The position numbers and the translations under genes are program-made. This document shows positions 13,582 to 14,032 of a DNA stretch of 14,032 nucleotides, one piece after another. This stretch comes from an uncultured Succinatimonas sp. GTDB taxonomy: Bacteria > Pseudomonadota > Gammaproteobacteria > Enterobacterales > Succinivibrionaceae. The stretch covers positions 1-14,032 of the forward strand of contig CALBLB010000240.1 in NCBI GenBank assembly GCA_937896115.1. Reading direction: 5' to 3'. The stretch's first letter is position 1. Each line of letters opens with the position of its first letter. The notes under the pieces were generated by a model. That model made no database searches. It saw nothing but the letters and a program-made list of their open reading frames with translations, and had not been told where the DNA came from.

Positions 13582-14032
13582 TCAAAATTCCGTGTAAATG
13601 CGATCCCCTGCAAATCCCAATTTGCGTGAGATCTCCAAAGCTGTATCCATTACCTGTTTGGCAATCAGTTCTTTTTTCTTGTCGTTGATCATGGTGTAAA
13701 TGCTGGCAACGCTGATGGCCGCCACCGGGTTGCCGTTGCGATCACGTATGGCAGAGCCTATGCAAAACATGTCAGGACCGTCTTCTCGGTCATCCACGGC
13801 ATAGCCGCGTCTTCTTGAAATCTTGGCATCGGTCAGTACCTGAACGCTGGTGGTATGCGACAAGGGAGTCTGAGTTGGATAAGGCTCGGGACCTAACAGC
13901 GAAAGCATGGTTTCGTTGCTGTGGGCGTAGAGAATGGCTTTGCCGAGGCTGGTGGTATTTAAATTGCGACGTTGGCCGAGCTTGGCCCCTGCTTTAACTG
14001 CGGAATGATCCTCTGCCCTGTCGATGTAAACT
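13582..14032 (-). CDS. IclR-family transcriptional regulator, C-terminal effector domain (5' end outside window)
   Basis: The minus frame stays open from the window edge to TGA at 13584-13582, giving 149 residues. This covers the effector-binding (GAF-like) domain of a protein normally about 250-270 long. Visible hallmarks are YIDRAEDHSAVKAGAKLGQR, LNTTSLGKAILYAH (the conserved TALGKA segment), RGYAVDDREDGPDMFCIGSA and IRDRNGNPVAAISVAS. The N-terminal winged helix that binds DNA is beyond the window. IclR regulators sense small organic or sugar acids, often intermediates of the adjacent pathway. Its position 87 bases upstream of tctC on the same strand makes it the likely local regulator, as repressor or activator. 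An internal ATG at 13908 is not the start, because the conserved domain extends upstream of it. Confidence 0.94.
   Translation of the reverse strand, partial: VYIDRAEDHSAVKAGAKLGQRRNLNTTSLGKAILYAHSNETMLSLLGPEPYPTQTPLSHTTSVQVLTDAKISRRRGYAVDDREDGPDMFCIGSAIRDRNGNPVAAISVASIYTMINDKKKELIAKQVMDTALEISRKLGFAGDRIYTEF

Overview
The window looks like a chromosome segment of a gammaproteobacterium. The basis is the glucokinase, sigma-70 with an acidic non-conserved region, YebC and bacterial-type AspRS, all of which read close to E. coli proteins as I recall them. An Aeromonadales/Succinivibrionaceae-like gut anaerobe is my best guess, held loosely because no rRNA is present. Apart from the first gene, everything lies on the minus strand.

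Layout in plus coordinates: (1) 1-582, the 3' part of glucokinase (plus strand), ended by a strong intrinsic terminator. (2) 664-2646 rpoD, converging on glk. (3) 2647-3027, a 381-base gap holding the yebC terminator, a likely rpoD promoter and a structured rpoD leader with a terminator-like hairpin 57 bases before the start codon. (4) 3028-3789 yebC and 3870-5639 aspS, an order related to E. coli aspS-nudB-yebC, each with its own transcription signals. (5) 5827-13494, an eight-gene catabolic cluster, headed by the 3' part of an IclR-family regulator gene (13582 to the window end).

In transcription order the cluster is: iclR (partial), tctC, tctB, tctA, a KDPG/KHG-type aldolase fused to a VOC domain, a DapA/NanA-superfamily aldolase, dhaK, dhaL, and a ribokinase-like PfkB kinase. 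Short gaps (4-57 bases) with good ribosome binding sites tie most of it into one operon; the last kinase follows after about 112 bases. Read together, a periplasmic-binding-protein-dependent tripartite tricarboxylate transporter would import a carboxylate, probably a sugar acid. Two different Schiff-base aldolases would cut 2-keto(-3-deoxy) acids to pyruvate plus an aldehyde, and the kinases would bring the sugar or short ketose fragments into glycolysis as phosphates. No dehydratase or dehydrogenase is present, so the substrate cannot be fixed from this window. This cluster is the best candidate for an undescribed pathway.

Regulatory DNA worth attention: the rpoD leader, a C/A-rich tctC leader with an 11-bp direct repeat, a perfect 13-bp hairpin between tctC and tctB, an inverted repeat between dhaL and the PfkB kinase gene, and two mutually exclusive hairpins in front of yebC. 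No tRNA, rRNA, CRISPR array, insertion sequence or phage gene was recognised.
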